In this document: one piece after another, positions 26,829 to 36,660 of the stretch | How the letters are laid out: each line of letters opens with the position of its first letter | Position numbering within the stretch: position 1 is the stretch's first letter | NCBI RefSeq assembly: GCF_000422585.1 | Contig: NZ_AUGI01000035.1 | Location: 30,950-94,949, forward strand | Length of the DNA stretch: 64,000 nt | Direction of reading: 5' to 3' | From: Hugenholtzia roseola DSM 9546 | Lineage (GTDB): Bacteria; Bacteroidota; Bacteroidia; Cytophagales; Bernardetiaceae | Notes under the pieces: model-generated | The model's database searches: none | The model's input: the letters and a program-made list of their open reading frames with translations, nothing else | Told to the model about the DNA's origin: nothing | Made by a program: the position numbers and the translations under genes

Positions 26829-26948
26829 TGAGGGTTTTGAAGATAGGTTCAAACAGGTAGAAAAGGGTTTCTTTTCCTGCTTCTTACAAAAAAATTGCAC
26901 CTATCAGAAGTAAGCATATTTCAGCCCACAGACCGCCCTTAGAACGTC

Positions 26949-27863
26949 TTAGAACGTTTCGGTAGGCAACTGTTTTTTGGCAAAGCGCGGCGCAACAGCA
27001 ATATTTTTTGTGCCATTGCTCCAATCATAAAAGCCTTTTCCCGTTTTCATGCCCAAATGCCCTGCATTGACCATATTGACCAAAAGCGGACAAGGCGCGT
27101 ATTTGGGATTGCCGAAGCCCTCGAAAAGCACTTCCAAGATAGAGCGGCAAACATCTAAACCAATAAAATCGGCTAATTGTAGCGGTCCCATGGGGTGCGA
27201 CATGCCCAATTTCATAACCGTATCAATTTCGGAAACCCCTGCTACGCCTTCATAAAGGGCATGAATTGCCTCATTTATCATCGGCATCAAGACGCGGTTG
27301 GAAACAAAACCAGGGTAATCATTGACCTCGACAGGGATTTTTTCCAAATCCTTAGAGATGTCCATGATTTGGGCGCAAATTTCGTCGGAAGTTGCATAGC
27401 CTCTAATAACCTCGACCAACTTCATGACAGGCACAGGGTTCATAAAGTGCATGCCGATAACTTTTTCAGGACGCTTCGTTACGCCTGCAATGCGCGTAAT
27501 GGAAATAGAAGATGTATTACTCGCTAAAATCGTTTCGGCAGGGCAAATTTTATCTAAGTTCTCAAAGATTTTGAGCTTAATCTCGATGTTTTCAGTAGCT
27601 GCCTCTACCACCAATGCCGCTCCTGCCACCGCCGCTGTGATGTCGGTAAAGGTGCTGATGTTAGCAAGCGTCTGTGCTTTTTTCGCCTCGTCGATGTCGC
27701 CTTTTTTGAGCTGACGGTCTAAGTTTTTGTCTATCGTTGCCAAGCCACGCTCTAAGGCAGAAGCGGAAACATCTACCCACGCGACCTGATAATTGTAAAG
27801 CGCGAAAACGTGTGCAATACCATTGCCCATAGTACCTGCACCGATGACCACTACTTTTTTCAT
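26949..27863 (-). CDS. 3-hydroxybutyryl-CoA / 3-hydroxyacyl-CoA dehydrogenase
   Basis: 304 aa from the ATG at 27863. The N-terminal NAD-binding fold starts KKVVVIGAGTMGNGIAHVFA (GxGxxG). The catalytic core has VVEAATENIEIKLKIFENLD, LASNTSSISITRIA and HFMNPVPVMKLVEVI (catalytic His). The C-terminal dimer domain has YPGFVSNRVLMPMINEAIHA and GLDVCRSILEVLFEGFG. The single-domain length matches HBD/PaaH rather than the FadB fusion. It oxidises (S)-3-hydroxyacyl-CoA with NAD(P) in beta-oxidation or butyrate-type metabolism. It lies 99 bp after valS on the same strand, with no metabolic link to it. Confidence 0.93.
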   Translation of the reverse strand: MKKVVVIGAGTMGNGIAHVFALYNYQVAWVDVSASALERGLATIDKNLDRQLKKGDIDEAKKAQTLANISTFTDITAAVAGAALVVEAATENIEIKLKIFENLDKICPAETILASNTSSISITRIAGVTKRPEKVIGMHFMNPVPVMKLVEVIRGYATSDEICAQIMDISKDLEKIPVEVNDYPGFVSNRVLMPMINEAIHALYEGVAGVSEIDTVMKLGMSHPMGPLQLADFIGLDVCRSILEVLFEGFGNPKYAPCPLLVNMVNAGHLGMKTGKGFYDWSNGTKNIAVAPRFAKKQLPTETF

Positions 27864-27962
27864 CGTTTTGATTTTTGAATGAGAAATAAAGATAAAATGC
27901 ACAAAAATTGAAACTGCCTTGCACGCGGCGATAGCCAAAAACAAGGCAGGGAGGCTTATTTT

Positions 27963-30647
27963 TTAAAGGGCTGCCAACTGCTCTTCGAGCGCACGAATTT
28001 TAGCTTCCGCATCGGCTTGCTTTTTACGCTCATTTTCAATAACTTGGGGTTTGGCATTGCTAACAAACTTTTCGTTGGAAAGTTTTTGCAAGACAGAATC
28101 GAGAAAACCTTTGGCGCGTTCCAACTCTTTGAGAAGTGCCTGCTTTTCGGCTTCCATATCGAGCTGCCCTTCTAAGGGTACAAAAAATTCGTCTGCTTTC
28201 ACAACAAAGGAAACAGATTTTTCGGGTTTCTTTTGTGCAAAAACTACTTTATCTACATTTGCCAATTTCTGAATCATACCGATAAAATCTACAAAGGCAG
28301 ACATGCGCTCACTCTTGATGTGCAGGTCTAAGGTCTGTTTGGGCGAAATTTGTTTCTGGTTGCGAATGTTTCGGATATGAGAAATAACTTCAAATATCTG
28401 CTCGGCACGCGCCAAAAGTTTTTCATTTGCCTCAAAATCAGCCGCTTTCGGATAAGGTGCAACAATTAAAGCCTGCTCGACGGTGCGCAATTTCATCGCC
28501 TGCCAAAGTTCTTCGGTTAGGAAAGGCATAAAAGGGTGCAGCATTTTCAAAAGCACCTCGAAATGCGAAATGGTCTTTTCATAGGTCGCCTTATCGATAG
28601 GCTCGCCAAAGGGCGGCTTAATCATTTCCAGATATTGCGCACAGAAATCGTCCCAAATGAGTTTGTAGATGGTGAGTAGGGCTTCCGAAATCCTAAACTG
28701 ACTATAAAGTTGCTCTAAATCTTGAAGGGCTTGGTTGATTTTGGCTTCAAACCAAAGCAATGCTAATTCATTTTTAGCATCAATTTCCTTTTCTACCTTT
28801 TCCCAACGCTGCGTCAGGCGGTAGGCGTTCCAGATTTTATTGCAAAAATTCCTACCCTGCTCACAGAGTTTTTCGTCAAAAGGCAAATCATTTCCTGCGG
28901 GCGAAGAAAAAAGCATGCCCACGCGCACACTATCTGCCCCATACTGCGCAATCAAATCGAGCGGGTCAGGCGAATTGCCCAACGATTTAGACATCTTCCT
29001 GCCCTGCTTATCGCGGACAATGCCTGTGAGATATACGTCTTTGAAAGGCTTTTTATCGACGTATTCATAACCAGCGATAATCATACGCGCCACCCAAAAA
29101 AAGAGAATTTCAGGGGCAGTAACCAAGACTTCGGTAGGATAGAAATAATTTAGCTCCGCATTTTTTTCTATCTCGATTTTGCCCGTTTCTTTATTGAAGT
29201 AAGCATCATCGAAGCCATTAAAAACTGCCAAAGGCCAGAGCCACGAAGAAGCCCAAGTATCTAAAACGTCCTCATCTTGGCGCAAGTCGGCAAGGGTTAG
29301 ATTTGGATTGTGCTTTTTAGCCAGTTCAATCGCCTCTTGGGGCGTTTCGGCTACTACAAAATCATCTTCGCCGCTCCCAAAATAGTAAGCTGGAATACGC
29401 TGACCCCACCAAAGTTGGCGCGAAATACACCAGTCGCGCACGTTTTCCATCCAATGGCGGTAGGTGTTTTTGAATTTGGTGGGGTGCAAAATTACCTCGT
29501 CCTCTTCTACCGCTTGCAGGGCGCGGCGCGAAATTTCTTTCATTTTGATAAACCACTGCAAGGAAAGTTTCGGCTCTACTACCGTTCCCGTTCTTTCAGA
29601 ACGCCCGATTTTAGTCGTAAATTCCTCCTCTTTTACGATATGCCCTGCTGCTTCTTTGAGAAGTTTGATGGCAATTTTACGCGCCACAAATCGCTCTTTT
29701 CCAATTAAATCGGCAGGCATCTGCCCTTTGTCGTTCATTGTACCATCTAAATTGATGGTATCTAAGATGGGCAAATTATGGCGCAAGCCAATTTCGTAGT
29801 CGTTGATATCGTGTGCAGGCGTAACTTTGAGGCAGCCTGTGCCAAACTCTTTTTCTACATAGTCGTCTGCAATAATCGGAATTTGGCGGCTTGTGAGCGG
29901 CACAGTGGCGTGTTTGCCTATCAGATGTTGGTAGCGTTCGTCGTTGGGATTGACGGCAATGGCGGTATCGCCCCAAATGGTTTCGGGTCTTTGGGTTGCG
30001 ATAGTAACAAATTCGCCTGTTTCTTCAATTTTATATTGGGTATGATACAAAACAGACCTTTCGCCGTCCTCATTATACAAAACTTCTTCGTTGGAAAGGG
30101 CAGTTTGGGCTTCGCAGTCCCAGTTTATCATACGCAAACCGCGATAGATGTAGCCTTTTTTGTATAAATCTACAAAAGTGCGTACAACGGCTTTGTAGTA
30201 GCCTTCGTCCATCGTAAAATGGGTGCGCTCCCAATCACAACTTGCGCCCAATTTTTTGAGCTGCTCTAAAATGATGCCGCCATATTTTTCTTTCCACTCC
30301 CAAGCATATTCAAGAAACTGCTCACGTGTGAGGTCGGCTTTCTTGATTCCTTTTTCACGCAACATGCGCACTACTTTGGCTTCAGTAGCAATAGAGGCAT
30401 GGTCTGTACCCGGCACCCAGCAAGCGGATTTGCCCTCCATTCGTGCCTTTCTGATAAGTACGTCTTGAATGGTGTTATTGAGCATATGTCCCATGTGCAA
30501 GACCCCCGTAACGTTAGGCGGTGGAATGACGATAGTATAGGGTTCTTTGCCCTCTTCTACTTTGGCATGGAAAAAGTTGTTTTCGAGCCAAAATGGATAC
30601 CATTTGCTTTCTGCCTCTTGTGGGCTGTAGGTTGTTGCGAGTTCCAT
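27963..30647 (-). CDS. valS: valine--tRNA ligase
   Basis: 894 aa. Class I motifs are intact: PPPNVTGVLHMGHML (HIGH, about 41-55) and GRKMSKSLGNSPDPL (KMSKS, about 550). The editing domain shows TIATQRPETIWGDTAIAVNP and KVTPAHDINDYEIGLRHNLP. The C-terminal tRNA-binding coiled coil is present (DMEAEKQALLKELERAKGFL, VIENERKKQADAEAKIRALE). It charges tRNA-Val and clears mis-charged threonine. No T-box leader is visible in the upstream gap, which instead carries a GC-rich palindromic repeat. Confidence 0.97.
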   Translation of the reverse strand: MELATTYSPQEAESKWYPFWLENNFFHAKVEEGKEPYTIVIPPPNVTGVLHMGHMLNNTIQDVLIRKARMEGKSACWVPGTDHASIATEAKVVRMLREKGIKKADLTREQFLEYAWEWKEKYGGIILEQLKKLGASCDWERTHFTMDEGYYKAVVRTFVDLYKKGYIYRGLRMINWDCEAQTALSNEEVLYNEDGERSVLYHTQYKIEETGEFVTIATQRPETIWGDTAIAVNPNDERYQHLIGKHATVPLTSRQIPIIADDYVEKEFGTGCLKVTPAHDINDYEIGLRHNLPILDTINLDGTMNDKGQMPADLIGKERFVARKIAIKLLKEAAGHIVKEEEFTTKIGRSERTGTVVEPKLSLQWFIKMKEISRRALQAVEEDEVILHPTKFKNTYRHWMENVRDWCISRQLWWGQRIPAYYFGSGEDDFVVAETPQEAIELAKKHNPNLTLADLRQDEDVLDTWASSWLWPLAVFNGFDDAYFNKETGKIEIEKNAELNYFYPTEVLVTAPEILFFWVARMIIAGYEYVDKKPFKDVYLTGIVRDKQGRKMSKSLGNSPDPLDLIAQYGADSVRVGMLFSSPAGNDLPFDEKLCEQGRNFCNKIWNAYRLTQRWEKVEKEIDAKNELALLWFEAKINQALQDLEQLYSQFRISEALLTIYKLIWDDFCAQYLEMIKPPFGEPIDKATYEKTISHFEVLLKMLHPFMPFLTEELWQAMKLRTVEQALIVAPYPKAADFEANEKLLARAEQIFEVISHIRNIRNQKQISPKQTLDLHIKSERMSAFVDFIGMIQKLANVDKVVFAQKKPEKSVSFVVKADEFFVPLEGQLDMEAEKQALLKELERAKGFLDSVLQKLSNEKFVSNAKPQVIENERKKQADAEAKIRALEEQLAAL

Positions 30648-30705
30648 AAGTTTGAGATGCTTGCTTGAATTATCGAGCCTGAAAGATATAGGGGCAATGT
30701 CTTTT

Positions 30706-30832
30706 ACCCCACCCCAAACCCCTCCCCCAAAGGGAGGGGCTTCAATTTCGTATCATTTTTTTCGCATAAATGCGAAAAAAATGATTTGGTTTTCGAACCC
30801 TCCCCTTTGGGGGGAGGGTAGGGCGGGGGTGC
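30706..30832. repeat. GC-rich dispersed palindromic element, copy A
   Basis: About 127 bp. The centre is a perfect 34-bp palindrome (30752-30785): ATCATTTTTTTCGCAT, AA, ATGCGAAAAAAATGAT. On each side are C/G-rich arms that pair with each other (ACCCCTCCCCCAAAGGGAGG on the left, CCCTCCCCTTTGGGGGGAGG on the right). It lies in the divergent gap between valS and the DUF3822 gene. Copies B (40217-40326) and C (56617-56741, inverted) share the same plan. It has no coding capacity. Confidence 0.85.
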
Positions 30833-30999
30833 ATTTCTTTTGAAATTGCCTTTTCAAAAAATTGTAAAGTAGCCGCCTAACGAATCAAACACAAAAATCT
30901 CATTTTTAGGCTGAATATCCAAATTTGGAGCGCAAAAAAACGGCTTCGCCCCCGTTTTGGCAAAATCTTAGCACACAGGGCAGATAAAAAGATAGTGTT

Positions 31000-31031
31000 T
31001 TTGCTTTTTTTAGGTAAAAGTTCTATTTTTG
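31000..31031 (+). promoter_or_regulatory. promoter of the DUF3822 gene
   Basis: TTTG at 31000-31003, a 20-nt spacer and TATTTTTG at 31024-31031 fit the Bacteroidota consensus. Transcription would begin near 31038, leaving about 50 nt before the ATG at 31091. This shows that the longer frame opening at 30995 is not the start. Confidence 0.7.
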
Positions 31032-31090
31032 TCAGGATAGATATTTTCGCTTCCACTTTTTGTACTGCCTGCCCTTTATTACCACTTGTC

Positions 31091-31966
31091 ATGCCCACGC
31101 CCTCTATTTTTACCAACGACCTTTCTTTGCGCGACGAAACGATAGATTTGAGTCAAATCGGACGCTACAAGATGTGCCTGCTTATCACGCCCGAAGAGTT
31201 TTGTGTAGCTGCCTTCGATACGCGCACCGACCGCTGCGTTGCCTTCGAGCGGTATGAAGCCCAAAGTCGGCTATACAGTTTGGCGGAAGTGGTAGAGCCG
31301 ATGAGTCAGATTTTGAGCCAGCATGCTTTTTGGAAAGTAGGCTATTGGCAAAAAATCACCTGCATGATACACGATTCGCCCTTTACCTTCGTACCCGAAT
31401 CGTACTTTGAAGCCGAGCAAGCGATTGCTTATTTGCGTCTGAATGGCACGCCGAATCTGAAAACTTCCTACGTGCAATACACCGAGCATAACAATAGCCA
31501 AACGACTTGCCTTTTCACCATTCCCAAAGAGATTTCCGATTGGATAGAACTTGCCTATCCGCATACGAGCATTTCCTACGTGCATGGGCTTTCCGCCTTT
31601 TTAGAAGGCATTTTCCTACAAGACCCCACAAGAGAACAGATGCACGTGCTTATCTATCCCAAAAAAATGGCGATAGCCCTGATGGAAGAACAAGAATTGC
31701 TTTTTATCAACGAGTATAGCTACAATACACCCAACGAACTACTCTATTTCATTTTGGCAGTAGCGCAGGAATATGAAATAGAAAATCCTACCCTTTTGCT
31801 TTATGGCAACAAAGCCCGCATGCCTGAAATTGCGGATTTGCTCAAAATGTATATCAGCGAGGTAGAATGGGGCAAGCGTCCGCAGGGTATCTTTTTTGGT
31901 CAGAATTTTAATAAAATCGCCCAAGAGGAATATTTCGAGCTATTTAGCTGCTATTATGTGTCTTGA
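31091..31966 (+). CDS. DUF3822 family protein
   Basis: 291 aa from the ATG at 31091 (MPTPSIFTNDLSLRDETIDL). The sequence has the DUF3822 pattern: an N-terminal half with LLITPEEFCVAAFDTRT, a middle NLKTSYVQYTEHNN, and a C-terminal half with NEYSYNTPNELLYFILAVAQ and LLLYGNKARMPEIADLLKMY. The fold appears to be a duplicated actin-like/ASKHA-type domain, as in pilus-assembly ATPase relatives, but no activity is proven. In many Bacteroidota the family sits beside rsmD and coaD. Here neither is adjacent. It has its own promoter. Confidence 0.75.
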   Translation: MPTPSIFTNDLSLRDETIDLSQIGRYKMCLLITPEEFCVAAFDTRTDRCVAFERYEAQSRLYSLAEVVEPMSQILSQHAFWKVGYWQKITCMIHDSPFTFVPESYFEAEQAIAYLRLNGTPNLKTSYVQYTEHNNSQTTCLFTIPKEISDWIELAYPHTSISYVHGLSAFLEGIFLQDPTREQMHVLIYPKKMAIALMEEQELLFINEYSYNTPNELLYFILAVAQEYEIENPTLLLYGNKARMPEIADLLKMYISEVEWGKRPQGIFFGQNFNKIAQEEYFELFSCYYVS

Positions 31967-32123
31967 TTGGGTATCGTCTAATTCATTTTTTGAGAAGAAG
32001 ACCGCAGCGCAAAAAAAATCGTCTAAAAACTAAGCGTCGTCATTGTTTTGGCGTTTTGAAAGTGCGATTATTGTGTTTTCGTATGGTCGTTTTTGCTTTC
32101 TCTTTCCAATCTTTTTAAAACTT

Positions 32124-33260
32124 ATGAAAAATTTATGGCAAAAAGGCAAATGGTGGCTGCTTGCCCTGCCTTTGTTGGCGACTGCCCTTTTTTTCTACTT
32201 TCGCCAAAAGAAAAGCCAACTGCCTTTGTATCAGGTAGAACGCAAAACCTTAGTGGAATCGGTCTATGCCTCCGCTACCCTGCTCCCCCAGACCGAGTAC
32301 AAGGTCTTTGCTAATGCAGATGGCACACTCTTGCAAAAAAGAGCCAGCGAAGGTGCGCCCGTCAGAGCCGACGAGGTACTCTTTCTTATCGATAAGACCG
32401 ACCCCAGTTTGCGCCTCAATACGGCACGCCAAGCCTACCTTTTGGCAAAGGAAAACTACGGCAAAGAGTCGCCACTTTTAGCGGAAATGCGTCTTGCCCT
32501 TGCTAATGCCAAAATCCAACTCGAAAACGACTCTATCAATTGGTTGCGTTTCCAAAATCTTTGGGCGCAAAAAGCGACCAGTCAGGTAGAATACGACCGC
32601 AGCCGCACTTTGTACCAAAATTCGCAAAACAATTACGCCCTACAAAAGAGCCGTTTAGCCAAATTAGAAAACGATTTGAAGTTTAATTTGGAAAACTCCC
32701 AAAATCAGATGCAACTAAGCCAAAAACAACTCGAAGACTATGCCGTCAGAAGTTTTATAGAAGGGGTAGTATTAGAAACCTACAAAGAAGAAGGCGAAAG
32801 TGTGAGGCGTGGTGAAGTATTGGCACTTTTAGCCGACCCCAAAAGGGTCTATCTGCGTTTGGAAGTAGATGAGCTGGACATCGAAAGGGTAAAAATAGGG
32901 CAGCCCATATTGGTAAAATTAGATGTCTATAAAGATACACTTTTCAAAGCGAAAGTTTCTAAAATTTATTACCGCCTCAATAAACAAAATCAATCCTTTC
33001 GCGTAGATGCCGAATTTGAGGGCGAAGTCCCCAATCGCTTTTCAGGGCTTACCGCCGAAGCTAATATTTTGATACAAGAGAAAAAAGACGCGCTGGTAGT
33101 TCCCAAAACCTACCTTTTAGGCAAAGATAGCCTGCTTGTTTGGGATAAGGAAAGCCAAAGTACGCAAGCCAAACGCATAGAAAAGGGCATCGAAAACTTC
33201 GAGTGGGTAGAAATTTTGAGCGGCATTGAAGAAAAACAAACCCTTTTAAAACCCCAATAG
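32124..33260 (+). CDS. periplasmic adaptor (membrane fusion) protein, HlyD/MacA type
   Basis: 378 aa from the ATG at 32124 (MKNLWQKGKWWLLALPLLAT). One anchor helix (about 11-27) is followed by a lipoyl half-motif (VESVYASATLLPQTEYKVFA). A coiled-coil hairpin (about 105-205) has LAKLENDLKFNLENSQNQMQ. The second lipoyl half is AVRSFIEGVVLETYKEEGES. Then come the beta-barrel domain (VYLRLEVDELDIERVKIGQP) and membrane-proximal part. It joins an inner-membrane transporter to an outer-membrane channel. The ABC permease begins 2 bp after its stop. No ATPase gene or outer-membrane factor is adjacent. Confidence 0.88.
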   Translation: MKNLWQKGKWWLLALPLLATALFFYFRQKKSQLPLYQVERKTLVESVYASATLLPQTEYKVFANADGTLLQKRASEGAPVRADEVLFLIDKTDPSLRLNTARQAYLLAKENYGKESPLLAEMRLALANAKIQLENDSINWLRFQNLWAQKATSQVEYDRSRTLYQNSQNNYALQKSRLAKLENDLKFNLENSQNQMQLSQKQLEDYAVRSFIEGVVLETYKEEGESVRRGEVLALLADPKRVYLRLEVDELDIERVKIGQPILVKLDVYKDTLFKAKVSKIYYRLNKQNQSFRVDAEFEGEVPNRFSGLTAEANILIQEKKDALVVPKTYLLGKDSLLVWDKESQSTQAKRIEKGIENFEWVEILSGIEEKQTLLKPQ

Positions 33261-33262
33261 AG

Positions 33263-34507
33263 ATGCAGGTCTTGATAGAAATTGCGCAAACGCAGATGCT
33301 TTCGCGCTACAAACAGACGCTCATTGCCACTTTGGGCGTAACCTTTGGTATCGGTATGTTTATCGTGATGGTCAGTTTTATGACAGGGGTAAATGTGCTT
33401 TTAGAAGAAACCATGCTCGCCGCCACACCGCATATCCGCATCTACAACGATATTCAGGTGCAAAAAACAACCCTTGTCCATCAGGCGCAACCCGAAGCCC
33501 TGCACGTAGTACATCATATCAAACCCAAAAAAGAGCGCAAGAACTTGAAAAACGGCTTGGCGATGGCTGATTTTATCGCGACCCAAAGTCAGGTTTTGGG
33601 CGTTTCGCCGCAAGTAGCGACGCAGGTATTCTATAATTTTGGTACAATTCAGTTGGTAGGCTCGGTAGTGGGTGTAGATATTTTCAAAGAAGATGCCCTT
33701 TTCGACCTCAAAAGCAAGATGCAACAAGGCAGCATCGAGCGGCTTCTCACCGCCCATGACGCTATCCTGATGGGGGCAGGTTTGGCAAATAAGCTCAACT
33801 TGCAGGCAGGAGATAAAGTTACGATTTCCACACCCGATGGCACGCTCAAAACGCTGCAAGTAGTCGGAATTTTTAAATATGGTATCGGCGCAATAGACGA
33901 CATGCGAAGCTATGCCAACCTCAATACGGTGCAAAAGCTACTCAAAGAAGATAGCCGCTACATCACCGATATTCACATCAAACTCAAAGACTACTATCAA
34001 GCAAGGCAGCTTGCCGAAAGTTTCCAAAAGCAGTTTGCCTACAAAGTTGAAGACTGGGAAACCGCCAACGCCTCTATTTTGGTGAGCTTCACGCTGCGAA
34101 ATATCATCACCTATGCCGTTTCTATCACCCTTTTGGTAGTGGCAGGCTTTGGCATCTACAACATTCTAAACATGACCATCTACGAAAAGATGCGCGAAAT
34201 TGCAATCTTGAAAGCCACAGGTTTTTCGGGTCTTGATGTGATGAAGATTTTTATGATTCAAGCCTTTGTAATCGGATTTTTAGGGGCTGTGGGCGGCTTG
34301 CTCATAGGATTTTTGCTCTCGCTCTGGGTTTCTACCATTCCTTTTGATAGCGGCGGCTTTTTAGCCGTAGATACTTTCCCCGTCAATTTCGACCCCAATT
34401 ATTACCTTATCGGAATTGTTTTTGGCTTGCTCACGACGCTTTTGGCAGGTTATTTCCCTTCGCGCAAAGCCGCACAAATAGACCCTGTGGATATTTTGAG
34501 AGGGTAA
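33263..34507 (+). CDS. ABC transporter permease (MacB/FtsX type)
   Basis: 414 aa. The first membrane helix (about 18-40, TLIATLGVTFGIGMFIVMVS) precedes a periplasmic MacB-like domain of about 230 residues (GAGLANKLNLQAGDKVTIST, DDMRSYANLNTVQKLLKEDS). The other three helices are near 275-297, 330-357 and 375-395, with the MREIAILKATGFSGLDV coupling segment before the third. The FtsX fold at the C-terminus ends YFPSRKAAQIDPVDILRG. It is translationally coupled to the adaptor. A MacB-type exporter needs an ATPase, which is not fused here and not encoded next to it. Confidence 0.9.
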   Translation: MQVLIEIAQTQMLSRYKQTLIATLGVTFGIGMFIVMVSFMTGVNVLLEETMLAATPHIRIYNDIQVQKTTLVHQAQPEALHVVHHIKPKKERKNLKNGLAMADFIATQSQVLGVSPQVATQVFYNFGTIQLVGSVVGVDIFKEDALFDLKSKMQQGSIERLLTAHDAILMGAGLANKLNLQAGDKVTISTPDGTLKTLQVVGIFKYGIGAIDDMRSYANLNTVQKLLKEDSRYITDIHIKLKDYYQARQLAESFQKQFAYKVEDWETANASILVSFTLRNIITYAVSITLLVVAGFGIYNILNMTIYEKMREIAILKATGFSGLDVMKIFMIQAFVIGFLGAVGGLLIGFLLSLWVSTIPFDSGGFLAVDTFPVNFDPNYYLIGIVFGLLTTLLAGYFPSRKAAQIDPVDILRG

Positions 34508-34531
34508 GACCCATTTTGTACCATAAACACA

Positions 34532-35152
34532 CTACGAAAAGCGATTGAAAACGGTATCTATCAGGCTTAAATTTGGCACAAATTCGGCACTAAAAGCCTG
34601 AAAATAAGGCTCTTGTAAAAAAATAGGAGGCTGATTCGGCACAATCTTATTGCGCCAATCGCTTACCTTTTGTGTAGGTGTGGAAAGTTGTAGAGCCGCT
34701 TGGGGACTGTAATATTGGTCGGTTAGGCGTATCTTGGCTTTCCATTTGAACAGTTTTTGAAGGGTCTTTAAAAGGGCTTCATTCCACTCAAAGAGCGTTT
34801 TGTAGTGTTGGCTTTGATAAAAAGGCTCGAAATGGTCGCGCAAATAGAGAAAATAAGGCGTTTTGCCATACGCCGACTGCAAACTGCGCCAATGCAATTT
34901 CTGCCACTGCTGCTGATAGGCAATTTCTACCTCGGTGATAGGCTTGCGCTGACTGCCCTTTTGTACAGGCACAATCAGGGACAAAACCCCATTTGCACCC
35001 TGAATTTGGGCGCGATTGCGGTACGTTTGCTTTACAAAATGCTCGTGAATATCTATCCATACCTCGTCGTGCCGCTCAAAAAGGCAGCCGTAATCATAAC
35101 AAGGGAGATAGTGCAGTTCCACAAGTGCAATTTCTGTGGGCAAAGAGGGCAT
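34532..35152 (-). CDS. WbqC family protein
   Basis: 206 aa from the ATG at 35152 (MPSLPTEIALVELHYLPCYD). A longer frame opens with TTG at 35176, but the extra eight residues are not needed for the fold. WbqC features are ELHYLPCYDYG near the start, HFVKQTYRNRAQIQGANGVL, LSLIVPVQKG, the HWRSLQSAYGKTPYFLYLRD block and the FEPFYQ region. The family occurs in O-antigen and glycan loci and has no proven activity. It follows panD by 43 bp and ends convergent with the ABC permease, 24 bp away. Confidence 0.85.
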   Translation of the reverse strand: MPSLPTEIALVELHYLPCYDYGCLFERHDEVWIDIHEHFVKQTYRNRAQIQGANGVLSLIVPVQKGSQRKPITEVEIAYQQQWQKLHWRSLQSAYGKTPYFLYLRDHFEPFYQSQHYKTLFEWNEALLKTLQKLFKWKAKIRLTDQYYSPQAALQLSTPTQKVSDWRNKIVPNQPPIFLQEPYFQAFSAEFVPNLSLIDTVFNRFS

Positions 35153-35195
35153 AAGGCTTTTTTGGGTAGGATACAAAAATCAAACAGACCGCCAT

Positions 35196-35543
35196 TTAGA
35201 CAATACGGTTGTGTTCATCTACAAAGACAATGCATGGCTCGAAGGTCTTGGCAGCTTCAAATTCCATCTGGGCATAGGAAATAATGATAATGACATCGCC
35301 TACCTGCACTTTTCGCGCCGCCGCCCCATTGAGGCAGATGACACCACTGCCGCGCTCGCCCCTGATGACGTAGGTTTCCAAACGCTCACCATTGTTATTA
35401 TTTACGATTTGTACTTTTTCGTTGGCAATCAGATTCGCCGCTTCCATCAAGTCCTCGTCTATGGTAATGCTGCCGACGTAATTGAGTTCGGCTTGTGTAA
35501 CTCTGGCTCTGTGTATCTTTGATTTGAAAACTTCAATCCACAT
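35196..35543 (-). CDS. panD: aspartate 1-decarboxylase proenzyme
   Basis: 115 aa from the ATG at 35543, the normal length. The self-processing site Gly24-Ser25 is in NYVGSITID; cleavage there makes the pyruvoyl cofactor on Ser25. Lys9 ([10 protein letters not shown]) and the [20 protein letters not shown] segment with Arg and Tyr of the active site are intact. It makes beta-alanine from aspartate for pantothenate. It follows panC by 92 bp and is followed by the WbqC-like gene, so a panC-panD-wbqC unit is likely. Confidence 0.97.
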   Translation of the reverse strand: MWIEVFKSKIHRARVTQAELNYVGSITIDEDLMEAANLIANEKVQIVNNNNGERLETYVIRGERGSGVICLNGAAARKVQVGDVIIIISYAQMEFEAAKTFEPCIVFVDEHNRIV

Positions 35544-35635
35544 AGTAAAAAGGCTTTTTTTTGACAAAATAAAAAACAAAGGCAGGATAAAGAAAACGAC
35601 ATTTGAGAACAGAAGAACAGACACAAAACAGACCG

Positions 35636-36481
35636 TCAGACAATTAAATTATCTATCAATCGGATTCCGCCCAAATGCACAGCCACACAGATAGCGGCTT
35701 TCTGACTATGACTCTCGTCCCATTTTTGCACAGGTGCAAGGTCTTGTAAAGACACCAATTCTACATATTCTACCTGAAAACGTTTGTACTTCTGTAAATA
35801 CTCTTGTACTACTTCTATGGCTTTTTGTACTTTTTTCTCTGTTTTGAGCATCTTTGCACCCAAGACTAAGGCTTCGTAAATTTTGGGCGCAAGCATGCGG
35901 CTTTCCTCATCTAAGCGCAAATTGCGTGAGGACATTGCCAAGCCGTCTTCTTCGCGCACCGTAGGGCAACATTCGAGGGCAACGGGAAAGCTCAAATCTT
36001 CTACCAGTCGGGAAATGATAACAAATTGTTGTAGGTCTTTTTGTCCGAAATAGGCTTTGGTAGGCATGACCCAATGGAAGAGTTTGCTCACAATCAGGGC
36101 TACACCGCTAAAATGCCCCTTGCGAAATTTGCCTTCCATAGCGTTTTCTAAGGCAGGAAAATGCACTTGGGTATGCACGATATTGGGATAGATTTCGGCT
36201 TTGTCGGGTGCAAAAAGTGCCTGGCAGCCTTCTTTTTCCAAAAGGGCAATATCAGCCTCCAACATTTGTGGGTACTTGGCTAAGTCTTCGGCTTTATCGA
36301 ATTGGAGCGGATTGACAAAGATGCTCGCCATTACTACCTGATTTTCAAGACGTGCTTTTTCAATTAGCGAAAGGTGTCCTGCATGCAAAGCCCCCATAGT
36401 AGGGACAAAACCAAGTTTTGTGTCGGGCGCAAGTGTCTTCCTGTATTGGCGCAATTCGGCAAGGTTGCGTAAAATCTTCAT
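35636..36481 (-). CDS. panC: pantothenate synthetase
   Basis: 281 aa from the ATG at 36481 ([13 protein letters not shown]). An upstream TTG would add two residues. Motifs are [20 protein letters not shown] (the HIGH-like nucleotide site), [36 protein letters not shown] and the KMSKS-like [10 protein letters not shown]. It condenses pantoate with beta-alanine using ATP. The beta-alanine supplier panD lies just downstream. The upstream gap to the PASTA gene is about 180 bp and contains a near-consensus GACCTTTG, so panC may have its own promoter. Confidence 0.97.
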   Translation of the reverse strand: MKILRNLAELRQYRKTLAPDTKLGFVPTMGALHAGHLSLIEKARLENQVVMASIFVNPLQFDKAEDLAKYPQMLEADIALLEKEGCQALFAPDKAEIYPNIVHTQVHFPALENAMEGKFRKGHFSGVALIVSKLFHWVMPTKAYFGQKDLQQFVIISRLVEDLSFPVALECCPTVREEDGLAMSSRNLRLDEESRMLAPKIYEALVLGAKMLKTEKKVQKAIEVVQEYLQKYKRFQVEYVELVSLQDLAPVQKWDESHSQKAAICVAVHLGGIRLIDNLIV

Positions 36482-36660
36482 GGGCAAATTCTGGAATGGG
36501 GCAAAACGAAAAGGAGAGAATATAGTGGGCGCAAAGGTCGGAATTTTTAGCGAAAAGACAAGCCTGCACCAAAGGCGCGGAAAAGGTAGGATAAAGAGTT
36601 GTTTTACAGTGCTATTTTTTAGGATTATTTTTCGGGATTACTTTTTAATTTTTGTCAGAA

